This document shows, in pieces, positions 6,967 to 13,669 of a stretch of DNA of 14,643 bases. The stretch is from DATFLL01 sp035267785 (GTDB lineage Bacteria > Pseudomonadota > Gammaproteobacteria > DATFLL01). A program made the position numbers and the translations under genes. The stretch is from the NCBI GenBank assembly GCA_035267785.1, contig DATFLL010000121.1:1-14643 (forward strand). Reading direction: 5' to 3'. The notes below the pieces were generated by a model. The model was not told where the DNA came from and did not search any database. It saw only the letters and a list, made by a program, of their open reading frames with translations. Each line of letters opens with the position of its first letter. The stretch's first letter is position 1.

Positions 6967-8028
6967 ATGGGAATGACCAAACAAAGCAGCACCACGCTGA
7001 CCTGCGGCGCGCCGACCAACATCGGCTTCGGCCAGGCGTGCTACGTCTACCCGAACGCGCCAGCCACACCGGGTGCCGTCACGCCGGACGTCACGTTCGG
7101 CCGCGGCATCTACATGAACGGCATTATGACCATGGACGACGGCAACCAGGTCACCATCTGGGGCTTCACCGATACCGGCAGCAGCGGCGGGGGCGGTATG
7201 GGCGGCGGGGGCATGGGCGGCGGCAACATGGGCAACGGGAACGTGTTCCCCTCGCCGGCCATGCGCGTCTTCGAGGGCCAGATCGTCCATACGGAGCTCA
7301 CGGTCGGTCAGATGATGGTCCACACCATCCATCACCACGGCATCGAGCCGAGCTGGGAAAACGACGGCGTCGGGCACATCTCCTGGGACGTGAACGGTAC
7401 GTATACGTATCAGTGGCGTCCCTCCAGCGCAGGGACGTACTTCTACCATTGTCACGTGAACACGCCGCTGCACGCCGAGATGGGCATGTACGGGGCGCTC
7501 ATCGTCGACCCCCAGCCCGACCCCAACGACCCGCCGGGCACCAAACGGGCGTTTGCCGGCGGTCCGATCTATGACGTGGAGGCCGTCTGGGTCGCCGACG
7601 AGATCGACTCCTCCTGGCGCGGTCTGCCCTGGTGGGCCGGTACCTGCGGAGCGGACGTCGGGCTGAACTCACTGAACCCGGACTACTTCATCATCACGGG
7701 GTACGATGGCGCCCAGTCGGCGCTGACGGCGCCGGGGGTGGCGGCGAACATGAGCGTCGGCCAGACCCTCCTGGCCCGCTATGTCTGCGCCGGCTTCTAC
7801 CCGCAGCACGTCACCTTCGGCGGTCTGAGCCCGACGCTGATCGCCGCGGACGGGCGTCCGCTGCCCAACCCCCACACCATCACGTCGCTGGACGCCGTTT
7901 CGGCCGAGCGTTACGACCTGCTGTTCCAGCCGACCCAGGCGGGCACGTATGACATCAAGTTCCACATTCAGGACTGGGTGACCATGCAGACGCTGGGTGT
8001 GGCGACCACCCGGATCACGGTGAGTTGA
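6967..8028 (+). CDS. Multicopper oxidase-type protein, subunit B, carries type 1 Cu
   Basis: 353 aa. The N-terminus (MGMTKQSSTTLTCG) shows neither a Tat nor a Sec signal. A Gly/Met-rich stretch (residues 72-92, Met78, Met83, Met88) interrupts the start of the first cupredoxin domain. That domain then carries HTIHHHG (His119, His122, His124) and YHCHVNTPLHAEMGMYG (His161, Cys162, His163, His169, Met174). This is a full type 1 copper set plus two His-x-His motifs for the trinuclear cluster. The second cupredoxin domain (about 195-353) keeps the fold but has only remnants, such as KFHIQDW where HCH would be. A strong Shine-Dalgarno sequence (GAGGGGG, 6955-6961) sits five nt before the ATG and overlaps the stop of subunit A, so the two are almost certainly co-translated. 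A partner role with A is inferred from complementary ligands. The substrate cannot be read from sequence. Confidence 0.85.
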   Translation: MGMTKQSSTTLTCGAPTNIGFGQACYVYPNAPATPGAVTPDVTFGRGIYMNGIMTMDDGNQVTIWGFTDTGSSGGGGMGGGGMGGGNMGNGNVFPSPAMRVFEGQIVHTELTVGQMMVHTIHHHGIEPSWENDGVGHISWDVNGTYTYQWRPSSAGTYFYHCHVNTPLHAEMGMYGALIVDPQPDPNDPPGTKRAFAGGPIYDVEAVWVADEIDSSWRGLPWWAGTCGADVGLNSLNPDYFIITGYDGAQSALTAPGVAANMSVGQTLLARYVCAGFYPQHVTFGGLSPTLIAADGRPLPNPHTITSLDAVSAERYDLLFQPTQAGTYDIKFHIQDWVTMQTLGVATTRITVS

Positions 8029-8069
8029 TGGGCATCGAATAACAAAAACAGCTGGAGTTGCAAGCTTAT

Positions 8070-8097
8070 GGGGGGATGGTTTCATCCCCCTTTTTTA
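8070..8097 (+). terminator. Intrinsic terminator of the oxidase pair
   Basis: A perfect 8-bp stem GGGGGATG (8071-8078) and CATCCCCC (8083-8090) closes a GTTT loop and is followed at once by six T residues (8091-8096). It lies about 40 nt after the stop of subunit B and should end the two-gene transcript. Confidence 0.95.
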
Positions 8098-8112
8098 TTG
8101 CGCCGGTTTAGC

Positions 8113-8131
8113 GCGTCGGTGACACCGACGC
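8113..8131. repeat. Hairpin in the convergent spacer
   Basis: GCGTCGGT (8113-8120) and ACCGACGC (8124-8131) form a perfect 8-bp stem with a three-base loop. It lies between the oxidase terminator and the end of the small minus-strand gene at 8157. It could mark the 3' end of that minus-strand transcript, but no T-tract follows on the minus strand. Confidence 0.5.
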
Positions 8132-8156
8132 CGCAGGAGGCGCCATCGGCGGGCGG

Positions 8157-8483
8157 CTAGTCCTTCTTGGCGCGCCAAATGCCCATGGCGGGGTCGTCGG
8201 ACGAGGGCTCGATGTGGCCCTCGGCACCGCCGCCAGGCTGGGCCTGTGCCTTGGCCGCGGACTGCTCGCAGTCGTCGAGCACATGCTGCGTCAGGCCATT
8301 GAGGTGCTCGAGAAACTCGCGCCGCTCGGCCGGCGCGGCGGGGAACTGGGCGATCATGTAGCCGATGACGGCTGCCAGATACTGGACGCTGATCCCGGCA
8401 TCCTCACCGGCCTCGGGTTCATAGCGGGCGATCACGTTCTGCAGCTCGTCGATCAGGGCGTCGGATAGTTGGATGCTCTTCAT
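8157..8483 (-). CDS. Small acidic hypothetical protein
   Basis: 108 aa from the ATG at 8483; longer upstream starts would run into gor. I do not recognise the family. Residues 1-75 look like an all-helical acidic domain with the segment GISVQYLAAVIGYMIAQFP (about 30-48), then an Ala/Gln/Gly-rich linker (76-90) and a short tail DDPAMGIWRAKKD. No signal peptide and no convincing membrane helix are visible, and the charge is clearly acidic. A GAGACGA stretch shortly before the ATG is an acceptable ribosome site. Codon use looks like that of its neighbours, so it is probably a real gene. It is divergent from gor across 141 nt, which may mean shared control, but nothing in the sequence ties it to glutathione metabolism. 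Confidence 0.7.
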   Translation of the reverse strand: MKSIQLSDALIDELQNVIARYEPEAGEDAGISVQYLAAVIGYMIAQFPAAPAERREFLEHLNGLTQHVLDDCEQSAAKAQAQPGGGAEGHIEPSSDDPAMGIWRAKKD

Positions 8484-8624
8484 CGCTGTCGTCTCGTCTT
8501 GGTGTGGCGCCGCGGCTGCACCGGCATCGTACGCCGTCACCGCCGTCGGGCATAAGGATTGGGGCTCGTGGTATGGTAAACGCCCGGCGGCCCCAAAACC
8601 ACCACACGCCAGGAAAGGATATTC
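8484..8624. promoter_or_regulatory. Divergent spacer with gor leader inverted repeat
   Basis: This 141-nt gap lies between the small hypothetical gene and gor. It contains a perfect 7-bp inverted repeat, TTGGGGC (8559-8565) and GCCCCAA (8590-8596), separated by 24 nt, shortly before gor. TATGGT (8572-8577) lies between the arms and could be a weak -10 box, making the repeat a possible operator. This is inference. The gor ribosome site (AGGAAAGGA) ends about 5 nt before the ATG at 8625. Confidence 0.35.
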
Positions 8625-9977
8625 ATGAGCACGCATTACGACCTGATAGCCATCGGCGCAGGCAGCGGCGGACTGTCGGCCGCCGAGCGCGCCGCCGAAT
8701 ACGGCGCGCGCTGTGCCGTCGTGGAGAACAACAAGCTGGGCGGCACCTGCGTCAACGTCGGCTGTGTGCCGAAAAAGGTCATGTGGAACGCCGCAGGAGT
8801 CGCGCATGCCCTGCACGATGCCGCGGGCTATGGCTTCGATGTGACCCTAAAGGAATTCAGCTGGCAGCGCCTGGTGGACGCACGCGAGAAATACATCGCC
8901 GGAATCAATGAATGGTATGCCGGCTACCTGGCCGAATCCAATATCGCGCATTTGCAGGGCACGGCACACTTCGTCGACGCGCACACGCTGGAGGTCGATG
9001 GCACGCGCTACACGGCCGATCACATCGTAATCGCCCCCGGGGGCTACCCGGTGGTGCCGGACGTGCCGGGCGCAGAGCACGGTCTGACGTCGGACGGTTT
9101 TTTCGCGCTCCAGGAGCAGCCCCGCCGCGTGGCGGTGGTGGGCGCCGGCTATATTGCCGTGGAGCTGGCAGGGATGCTCAATGCCCTGGGCAGCGAGGTG
9201 TGCCTGCTGCTGCGCCGCGATCACTTCCTCAACAGCTTCGATGCGATGCTGCGCGAGACGTTGATGGAAGACATGGTGTACGACGGGGTCACCATCATTC
9301 CGCGCGTCAGTGTCGAGCGGGTCGAACGCGATGCCTCCGGCAAGCTCGGCATCCACTGTCAGGGCGGCGTGACGCTGGAAGACCATGATGCCCTCATCTG
9401 GGCCATCGGGCGCGCGCCCAACACCGATCCCTTGAATCTCCAGGCCGCCGGGGTCCAAACGGACGAACAGGGTTATATCGTCACCGACGAGTTCCAGAAC
9501 ACCGATATAGAGGGCGTGTATGCCGTCGGCGACGCCACCGGACGCGCCCAGCTCACCCCCGTGGCGATCGCGGCGGGTCGGCGCCTGTCGGACCGCCTGT
9601 TCAACAACCGCCCCGAGCGCCACTTGAGCTACGAGAACATCCCCAGCGTCATCTTCAGCCATCCGCCAATCGGCACGGTCGGACTGACCGAGGGCGAGGC
9701 CCGCCGGCACTACGGCGACGAGGCGGTCAAGGTCTATCAGACGCGCTTCAACGCCATGTACAACACCATCGCCGGCAACCCGCGGCGCACGGCGATGAAG
9801 CTGGTGACCGTCGGCCCGGAGGAGAAGATCGTCGGCTGCCACCTCATCGGCCACGGCGTGGACGAAATGCTGCAGGGCTTTGCGGTCGCGGTACGCATGG
9901 GTGCGACCAAAAAGGATTTCGACGACACCGTCGCGATCCATCCGACCAGCGCCGAAGAGCTGGTCACCATGCGCTGA
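8625..9977 (+). CDS. gor: Glutathione-disulfide reductase
   Basis: 450 aa, matching E. coli Gor in length and along its whole course. It reduces glutathione disulfide to glutathione with NADPH, using FAD and a redox-active disulfide, in the cytoplasm. Visible: FAD dinucleotide motif GAGSGG (11-16), redox pair Cys42 and Cys47 in GGTCVNVGCVPKK, NAD(P) motif GAGYIAVELAG (173-183), second FAD motif YAVGDATG (299-306), and the catalytic C-terminus HPTSAEE with His439 and Glu444. Two departures: the second arginine that binds the NADPH 2'-phosphate (E. coli Arg204) is Asn203, while the first is kept as Arg197; and the usual ATGG motif reads APGG (137-140). The ATG at 8625 has a strong ribosome site. 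The gamma-carbonic anhydrase gene follows after 14 nt. Confidence 0.95.
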   Translation: MSTHYDLIAIGAGSGGLSAAERAAEYGARCAVVENNKLGGTCVNVGCVPKKVMWNAAGVAHALHDAAGYGFDVTLKEFSWQRLVDAREKYIAGINEWYAGYLAESNIAHLQGTAHFVDAHTLEVDGTRYTADHIVIAPGGYPVVPDVPGAEHGLTSDGFFALQEQPRRVAVVGAGYIAVELAGMLNALGSEVCLLLRRDHFLNSFDAMLRETLMEDMVYDGVTIIPRVSVERVERDASGKLGIHCQGGVTLEDHDALIWAIGRAPNTDPLNLQAAGVQTDEQGYIVTDEFQNTDIEGVYAVGDATGRAQLTPVAIAAGRRLSDRLFNNRPERHLSYENIPSVIFSHPPIGTVGLTEGEARRHYGDEAVKVYQTRFNAMYNTIAGNPRRTAMKLVTVGPEEKIVGCHLIGHGVDEMLQGFAVAVRMGATKKDFDDTVAIHPTSAEELVTMR

Positions 9978-9991
9978 GGGGTGAACCGACG

Positions 9992-10522
9992 ATGCCCGCT
10001 CGCGGCTTTGAAGGCATCACTCCGAGGCTCGCCGCCGGCGTCTTCGTCGACGAGACGGCACTGGTCATCGGTGATGTGGCCATCGGCGCGGACAGCTCGG
10101 TGTGGCCCTTTACAGTGGCCCGAGGCGACGTCAATCGCATCCGCATCGGCGCACGCACCAATATTCAGGACCATTGCGTCCTGCACGTGAGCCATGATGG
10201 TCCACACCGGCCCGGGGGCAACGACCTGCTCATCGGCGATGGGGTCACGGTCGGCCACCGCGTCACCCTGCACGGCTGCCATATAGAGAACGACTGCCTC
10301 ATCGGCATGGGCAGTATCGTCATGGACGGGGCCGTGCTCGGGCGCCACACGCTGCTCGGCGCCGGCGCCCTCATACCGCCGGACAAAACGCTCGAGCCGG
10401 GGTATCTATGGCTGGGCAGCCCGGCACGCCAGGTGCGCGCGCTCAGCGACGAGGAGATCGCGGGAATCGAGTACTCGGCGGCGCACTACGTGCAGCTCAA
10501 GGACCGCCACCTGAAGAGCTAA
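9992..10522 (+). CDS. Gamma-carbonic anhydrase family protein (YrdA-like)
   Basis: 176 aa with the left-handed beta-helix hexapeptide pattern (repeats such as IGDVAIG, IGARTNI, IGDGVTVG, IGMGSIV, LGAGALI). The three metal-binding histidines of the gamma class are present: His65, His89 in VTVGH and His94 in TLHGC. The C-terminal segment GYLWLGSPARQVRALSDEE and the closing helix follow E. coli YrdA. Most YrdA/PaaY-type proteins have no proven role; weak or redox-controlled carbonic anhydrase activity is possible. The gene starts 14 nt after gor with GAGGGG upstream, so the two are probably one operon. The protein is cytoplasmic. Confidence 0.93.
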   Translation: MPARGFEGITPRLAAGVFVDETALVIGDVAIGADSSVWPFTVARGDVNRIRIGARTNIQDHCVLHVSHDGPHRPGGNDLLIGDGVTVGHRVTLHGCHIENDCLIGMGSIVMDGAVLGRHTLLGAGALIPPDKTLEPGYLWLGSPARQVRALSDEEIAGIEYSAAHYVQLKDRHLKS

Positions 10523-10538
10523 CGGACTGCGCTCATCG

Positions 10539-10559
10539 CCTTTGGGGGACGCCCAAAGG
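10539..10559 (+). terminator. Hairpin after the gor operon, no T-tract
   Basis: CCTTTGGG (10539-10546) and CCCAAAGG (10552-10559) form a perfect 8-bp stem with a five-base loop, 16 nt after the stop of the gamma-carbonic anhydrase gene. It is placed as a terminator would be, but the bases after it are GGTGCAAATG rather than a T-run. It may need Rho, or may only stabilise the 3' end. Confidence 0.45.
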
Positions 10560-10571
10560 GGTGCAAATGTT

Positions 10572-10730
10572 CCGGTTCCTGACAAGCGTCGCGAGGAAGC
10601 GCAGATGCAAGGCGTAGCCGCGCAGCGACTGAGACATATCGGGTAGATTAGGCGAAGAAGCGAGCAGCGCACAACGCAACACGACGACGTCCATGGATGG
10701 ACTAGTGTCGCGAGAGGACAGGAATTCCGG
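10572..10730. repeat. MITE-like repeat element with imperfect inverted ends
   Basis: The gap between two convergent genes holds about 160 bp bounded by related inverted ends. The left end reads CCGG-TTCCTG-(7 nt)-TCGCGA (10572-10594). The right end, read on the other strand, is CCGG-AA-TTCCTG-(5 nt)-TCGCGA (10708-10730). Inside are the small inverted repeat GTCCATGGATGGAC (10689-10702) and purine-rich AAG/GCG stretches. There is no coding frame that looks real. From memory the interior resembles dispersed intergenic sequence in related genomes, but I could not search for copies. It has no transposase, so it would be non-autonomous. Confidence 0.45.
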
Positions 10731-10746
10731 AGCGCCGCGCGCTCCG
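10728..10746 (-). terminator. Hairpin at the 3' end of aroE
   Basis: CGGAGCGC (10728-10735) and GCGCTCCG (10739-10746) form a perfect 8-bp stem with a three-base loop, about 10 nt past the aroE stop. Its position suits a 3'-end hairpin for the hemB-aroE transcript. No T-tract follows on the minus strand, so an intrinsic terminator is uncertain. It touches the right end of the MITE-like element. Confidence 0.4.
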
Positions 10747-10756
10747 CAGCAGCTTG

Positions 10757-11617
10757 TCAGAGTTCGGCGCGCAGCTGGGCGATGACCGGCTGTGTCTGCG
10801 GGCGCACGCCGCGCCACAGATAGAAGGATTCGGCGGCCTGCTCCACGAGCATGCCCAGTCCATCGGCGACCTGGCCCGCCCCTGCCTCCATCGCCCAGCG
10901 CATGAAGGCCGTGGGCTCGGCGCCGTACATCATGTCGTAGCACTTCGCCTCCGGCGCGAGAATCCCGTCGGGCAGCGGCAGCGCCTCACCGGCCAGGCTG
11001 GCCGCCGTGGCGTTGATGACCACATCGAAGGTCTGGCCGGACAAATGCTCGAAACCACCCCCGTCGAGACTGTCGGTGCCGGCCGCCCGGCCCGAGAATT
11101 CCTCGATGAGGTCGACGGCACGGTCGGGGGTTCGGTTGGCGATATACAGATGAGCCGGCGCCTGCTCCAGCAGCGGGCCCAGGACCCCCCGCGCCGCGCC
11201 GCCGGCCCCCAACAGCAGCAGACGTCGTCCGCCCAGGGTCCAGCCCTGGTTGTCGGTCAGGTCGGTGACCAAGCCGATGCCGTCCGTATTGTCTCCGAAC
11301 AGGCGGCCATTTTTCTCGATCTTGACAGTATTGACCGCGCCGGCGTGTTCGGCCCGGTCGCTGCGCTCGTCCACGAACTCCCACGCCTCGCGCTTGAAAG
11401 GGACGGTGACGTTCAGACCCTTGCCGCCGGCGGCCGCGAAGTTGCCGACGGCCTGGTCGAAACCGCCGGGGTCGACGAGGATTGCCGTGTACTCGATGCG
11501 CTGGGCGGTCTGCTCGGCGAACAGCGTGTGGATGCGCGGGGATTTGCTGTGGGCGATGGGGTTGCCCATCACCGCATAGGCGTCGGGCCGCGCGTCGAAG
11601 TCGAACAGCGAGCTCAC
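10757..11617 (-). CDS. aroE: Shikimate dehydrogenase
   Basis: 286 aa. It reduces 3-dehydroshikimate to shikimate with NADPH in the cytoplasmic chorismate/aromatic amino acid pathway. Visible: substrate-binding GNPIAHSKSP (residues 18-27), catalytic Lys75 in NVTVPFK and Asp112 in GDNTDGIG, NADP-binding GAGGAARG (137-144) with NRT (161-163) after it, and the C-terminal DGLGMLVEQAA helix. The start is GTG at 11617, seven nt after the hemB stop; this gives an N-terminus about a dozen residues longer than E. coli AroE, and the next Met (residue 17) would cut into the first strand. hemB and aroE are probably co-transcribed. It is the last gene of this minus-strand block and converges on the gor operon. 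Confidence 0.95.
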   Translation of the reverse strand: MSSLFDFDARPDAYAVMGNPIAHSKSPRIHTLFAEQTAQRIEYTAILVDPGGFDQAVGNFAAAGGKGLNVTVPFKREAWEFVDERSDRAEHAGAVNTVKIEKNGRLFGDNTDGIGLVTDLTDNQGWTLGGRRLLLLGAGGAARGVLGPLLEQAPAHLYIANRTPDRAVDLIEEFSGRAAGTDSLDGGGFEHLSGQTFDVVINATAASLAGEALPLPDGILAPEAKCYDMMYGAEPTAFMRWAMEAGAGQVADGLGMLVEQAAESFYLWRGVRPQTQPVIAQLRAEL

Positions 11618-11624
11618 GGCGAGC

Positions 11625-12638
11625 TCAGCCGCGCAGCCAGGCGGCGGCGCGCTTGGCGAAGTAGGTCAGAATTCCGTCGGCACCCGCGCGCTTGAAGCCG
11701 AGCAGCGACTCGAGGATCACCGATCGCTCGTCGAGCCACCCGTTCTGGGCGGCGGCCATGAGCATGGCGTACTCGCCGCTGACCTGGTACACAAAGGTCG
11801 GCGCCCCGAACTGCTCCTTCACACGGCGCACGACGTCCAGGTACGGCATGCCGGGCTTGACCATCACCATGTCGGCACCTTCGGCCAGATCCAGACCCAC
11901 CTCGTGCAGGGCCTCGTCGGAATTGGCCGGGTCCATCTGATAGGAGTACTTGTTGCCGCCGCCGAGGTTGCCCGCCGAGCCGACGGCGTCGCGGAACGGA
12001 CCGTAGAAGCTGGAAGCGTACTTCGCCGAGTAGGCCATGATACGGGTGTTGCGGTGGCCCATCTTCTCCAGTGCCTCGCGGACCGCGCCGATTCGCCCGT
12101 CCATCATATCGGAGGGCGCGACCACGTCGGCGCCGGCGTCGGCATGCGAAACGGCCTGCTTGACCAGGACGTCCACGGTCTCGTCGTTGAGTACGTAGCC
12201 GGATTCGTCAATGAGCCCGTCCTGGCCGTGGGTGGTGAACGGATCGAGCGCGACATCCGTCATCACGCCGAGATCGGGGAAGTCCTCTTTCAGGGCGCGC
12301 ACCGCGCGCTGAGCCAGGCCGTCCGGGTTGTAGGCCTCGCGTGCATCTTCGGTCTTGCGATCGGCGGGGGTGACCGGAAACAAGGCGACCATAGGCACGC
12401 CTAGTTCGACGAGCTCCGCGGCCTCCTTCAGCAACAGATCGATGCTCACGCGCTCTATGCCGGGCATGGAAGCGACCGGCTCGCGCTGGCCGTGGCCTTC
12501 CAGGACGAACATGGGGTAGATGAGGTCGTCGGGCGTGAGCACGGATTCGCGCATCAAGCGGCGCGAGAAGTCATCGCGCCGCATGCGGCGCATGCGCGTG
12601 GTCGGAAAGGGGCCTCGGGGAGTTTGGGGTCGGGACAC
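11625..12638 (-). CDS. hemB: Delta-aminolevulinic acid dehydratase (porphobilinogen synthase)
   Basis: 337 aa. It joins two 5-aminolevulinate molecules into porphobilinogen in haem and tetrapyrrole synthesis. The two Schiff-base lysines are Lys206 (MAYSAKYASSFYG) and Lys261 (MVKPGMPYLD). The metal loop reads DVALDPFTTHGQDG with Asp128 and Asp132 and no cysteines. This is the Pseudomonas-type, magnesium-stimulated enzyme rather than the zinc-cysteine type of E. coli. The GTG at 12638 was chosen: GGAGG lies exactly five nt upstream, and the N-terminus then aligns with P. aeruginosa HemB, which is also 337 aa. The frame is open 40 codons further, but that would overlap metF. The ribosome site lies inside a hairpin (see the leader entry). 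aroE follows after seven nt. Confidence 0.96.
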   Translation of the reverse strand: MSRPQTPRGPFPTTRMRRMRRDDFSRRLMRESVLTPDDLIYPMFVLEGHGQREPVASMPGIERVSIDLLLKEAAELVELGVPMVALFPVTPADRKTEDAREAYNPDGLAQRAVRALKEDFPDLGVMTDVALDPFTTHGQDGLIDESGYVLNDETVDVLVKQAVSHADAGADVVAPSDMMDGRIGAVREALEKMGHRNTRIMAYSAKYASSFYGPFRDAVGSAGNLGGGNKYSYQMDPANSDEALHEVGLDLAEGADMVMVKPGMPYLDVVRRVKEQFGAPTFVYQVSGEYAMLMAAAQNGWLDERSVILESLLGFKRAGADGILTYFAKRAAAWLRG

Positions 12639-12641
12639 AGA

Positions 12642-12695
12642 CGCCTCCGCTGGTTCGTTCGCCGCCAATGATAGCGAAAACGACCGGCGGAGGCG
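12642..12695 (-). promoter_or_regulatory. hemB leader hairpin covering the ribosome site
   Basis: In the metF-hemB gap, a 13-nt arm (12683-12695) and its partner (12642-12654) pair with a single mismatch. Inside, TTCGC (12658-12662) and GCGAA (12674-12678) add a second stem. In the hemB mRNA the 3' arm contains the Shine-Dalgarno GGAGG (12644-12648), which would be fully base-paired when the hairpin forms. No T-tract follows, so it is not an intrinsic terminator. Control of hemB translation is inferred. TATCAT on the minus strand within the loop region could alternatively be a -10 box. Confidence 0.55.
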
Positions 12696-12720
12696 ACGTG
12701 CGTCCGCGGTGTGCCGGCGC

Positions 12721-13629
12721 TTAGCGCGACGATGCGACGTCGCGCAGCGGGGCGGCACCGTCGCGCTGATGGGCCGGCAAGCCGAGGTTGCGCCAGACCG
12801 TGGCGGTCGGCTCGGCCCGATTCAAAGTATAGAAGTGCAGTCCCGGCGCGCCGTTGGCGAGCAGGCGCTCGCACAGGTGCGTGACCACATCGATACCGAA
12901 GGCCCGCAGCGAGGCCTCGTCGTTTTGGTAGTACTCCAGGCGCTTGCGGATCCAGCGCGGAATGTCCGCACCGCAGGCATCGGAGAAGCGCACCAGCTGC
13001 TGGTAGCCGACGATGGGCATGATGCCGGGGACAATGGGGATATCGACGCCGCGCGCGATGGCCCGCTCGACGAAGTCGGTATAGGCGTCGATGTTATAGA
13101 AATACTGGGTCATGGCGCTGTCGGCGCCGGCCTTGACCTTGTTGGCAAAGTTGTCCAGATCGGTGTCCGGATCAGGGGCTTCCGGATGGGTCTCCGGATA
13201 GCACGCCACCTCCAGATGGAAGGTGTCGCCGTAATGCTCGCGGATGAAGGCAACCAGTTCGTTCGCATGATGGAACTCGCCGGGGCTGGTCATGCCCTCG
13301 GGCAGATCGCCGCGCAACACGACGATGCGGTTCACACCGTTGTCGCGATAGTTGTCGAGCATCTTGTGCAGGCTGTCGCTGGTCGCCTCGATACAGGACA
13401 AATGGGGCGCGGCGGGAATACCCGTCTGCTCCATGGTCTCCTTCACCGTGGTGATGGTCCCGGAGCGAGTCGTACCGCCCGCGCCGAACGTCACGGAGAA
13501 AAAGGCCGGACCGAGCGCTGCCAGCGTCCGCCGCTCGGTCTCCAGGCGCGCGGCGCCCTTGTCCGTCTTCGGCGGAAAGAATTCGAAGCTGAAGCTACCC
13601 GTAGGTTTGCTCTTGGAATGCGTAGACAT
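12721..13629 (-). CDS. metF: Methylenetetrahydrofolate reductase
   Basis: 302 aa. It reduces 5,10-methylene-tetrahydrofolate to 5-methyl-tetrahydrofolate, the methyl donor for methionine synthesis, using FAD and NAD(P)H. Family marks: FSFEFFPPKT with the catalytic-type Glu16, SVTFGAGG (45-52), HLSCIEA (76-82), IVVLRGDLPEG with Asp108, TQYFYNIDAY in the substrate region, and PIVPGIMPI. Length is that of the bacterial single-domain enzyme. The ATG at 13629 starts right at the conserved N-terminus but has no clear Shine-Dalgarno sequence. The gene lies 130 nt after ahcY on the same strand, the usual ahcY-metF order of the S-adenosylmethionine cycle. The spacer is highly structured, which may matter for how metF is expressed. 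hemB starts 82 nt downstream. Confidence 0.95.
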   Translation of the reverse strand: MSTHSKSKPTGSFSFEFFPPKTDKGAARLETERRTLAALGPAFFSVTFGAGGTTRSGTITTVKETMEQTGIPAAPHLSCIEATSDSLHKMLDNYRDNGVNRIVVLRGDLPEGMTSPGEFHHANELVAFIREHYGDTFHLEVACYPETHPEAPDPDTDLDNFANKVKAGADSAMTQYFYNIDAYTDFVERAIARGVDIPIVPGIMPIVGYQQLVRFSDACGADIPRWIRKRLEYYQNDEASLRAFGIDVVTHLCERLLANGAPGLHFYTLNRAEPTATVWRNLGLPAHQRDGAAPLRDVASSR

Positions 13630-13669
13630 AATACGTACCGGGGTCGTTAGTTAGACAAGTGGCGATAAG

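Noticed and set aside
6940..6970. The two oxidase genes as one gene broken by a frameshift
   Set aside because: Subunit A ends with a plausible cupredoxin C-terminus, and B has its own strong Shine-Dalgarno sequence five nt before ATG. Frame B is open just upstream of its ATG, so a +1 shift at the stop codon would join them, but no slippery sequence is evident. Resequencing the 6945-6970 junction would settle it.
10406..10672. 88-codon minus-strand frame through the convergent gap
   Set aside because: It overlaps the gamma-carbonic anhydrase 3' end and the repeat element. It is Cys/Arg-rich with no domain and is most likely a repeat-derived spurious frame.
12639..12758. Longer HemB starting up to 40 codons upstream
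   Set aside because: The extension is Arg-rich and translates the inverted repeat and the metF end. The GTG at 12638 has an ideal ribosome site and matches family length.
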